Part shown: positions 5,817 through 5,933 of the stretch, one piece after another | Position numbering within the stretch: the first letter of the stretch is position 1 | How the letters are laid out: every line of letters begins with the position of its first letter | Assembly (NCBI GenBank): GCA_900538365.1 | Contig: UPXT01000067.1 | Span: 1-5,933 of the forward strand | Source of the DNA: an uncultured Acidaminococcus sp. | Lineage (GTDB): Bacteria > Bacillota > Negativicutes > Acidaminococcales > Acidaminococcaceae | DNA length: 5,933 nucleotides | Direction: 5' to 3' | Notes under the pieces: generated by a model | What the model saw: the letters and a program-made list of their open reading frames with translations, nothing else | The model's database searches: none | What the model was told of the DNA's origin: nothing | Program-made: the position numbers and the translations under genes

Positions 5817-5845
5817 ATAATGGCTGGACAGCGTCGACAGGCCAA
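5817..5845 (-). promoter_or_regulatory. Candidate promoter for the abgT-pepT unit
   Basis: On the minus strand, TTGGCC (5840-5845, four of six to consensus) and CATTAT (5817-5822, four of six) are separated by 17 bases. The match is modest, but the location is right, giving a leader of about 75 bases. The leader has an AAAGGAGG at 5807-5814 with no start codon at a usable distance, in addition to the true ribosome site at 5741-5748. Confidence 0.3.
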
Positions 5846-5877
5846 AAAAGAGGGCTTACCGGCAAGGGAGCAAAAAA
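5844..5877. repeat. Purine-rich mirror repeat upstream of abgT
   Basis: On the plus strand AAAAAAGAGGG (5844-5854) is mirrored by GGGAGCAAAAAA (5866-5877), with one extra C in the second arm. The centre CTTACCGGCAAG (5855-5866) is a palindrome with one mismatch pair. Mirror symmetry of a purine strand is different from hairpin symmetry. It lies at or just upstream of the candidate abgT promoter, so it may be a regulatory site or simply A-tract DNA. Confidence 0.35.
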
Positions 5878-5933
5878 TAGGTTCTTCACGTATTTTTGGG
5901 GGATTCCAAATCATACGTAGGTAAAGACAGGTA

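Noticed and set aside
5816..5821. Perfect TATAAT on the plus strand near the right edge
   Set aside because: No acceptable -35 lies 16-18 bases upstream, and no plus-strand gene follows within the window.
5765..5933. Minus-strand frame open from the right edge to a TGA at 5765, about 56 codons, with a CRRC motif
   Set aside because: It could be the tail of a gene cut by the window edge, but the composition is not protein-like, the only ATG (5914) has no ribosome site, and it spans the candidate abgT promoter. It cannot be resolved without the flanking sequence.

Overview
The window looks like part of a chromosome from an anaerobic or microaerophilic Bacillota, possibly a Negativicutes such as Acidaminococcus or Megasphaera. 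Evidence for this is the strong AAGGAGG-type Shine-Dalgarno sequences in front of all four confident genes, a middling G+C content in the genes, and the mix of an AbgT-type transporter, peptidase T and a lactate-oxidase-like flavoenzyme. The genus is a guess. No rRNA, tRNA, CRISPR array or recognisable transposase is present.

All four confident genes lie on the minus strand, so the window reads transcriptionally from right to left. At the right, a 200-base leader (5734-5933) precedes an AbgT-family transporter (4177-5733). A 79-base gap containing a stem-loop without a T-run leads to peptidase T (2838-4097), which ends in a textbook rho-independent terminator (2788-2826). These two genes probably form one operon: import of a small peptide-like or p-aminobenzoyl-glutamate-like solute, followed by hydrolysis by an M20-type aminopeptidase.

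The next unit starts at a good sigma-70-like promoter (2628-2656) surrounded by short dyads. It encodes an FMN-dependent alpha-hydroxy-acid (L-lactate-like) oxidase (1463-2569) and, 14 bases later, a four-helix membrane protein with a His/Met-rich tail (855-1448). The 3' region holds an apparent fragmentary duplication of the membrane-protein gene's 3' end, and the unit ends at a hairpin plus T-run (555-587). The tight coupling suggests that the membrane protein serves hydroxy-acid oxidation, for example as an electron acceptor, metal or heme protein, or transporter; this is inference.

The leftmost 550 bases hold no gene that I can defend. This part is poorer in G+C than the genes, has several nested inverted repeats between 114 and 302, and has one small unconvincing 70-codon frame (328-540). 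It is the least explained part of the window. I found no convincing new defence, mobile or RNA-guided system. The best leads are the oxidase/membrane-protein pair, the possible structured RNA at the left, and the duplicated 3' fragment.
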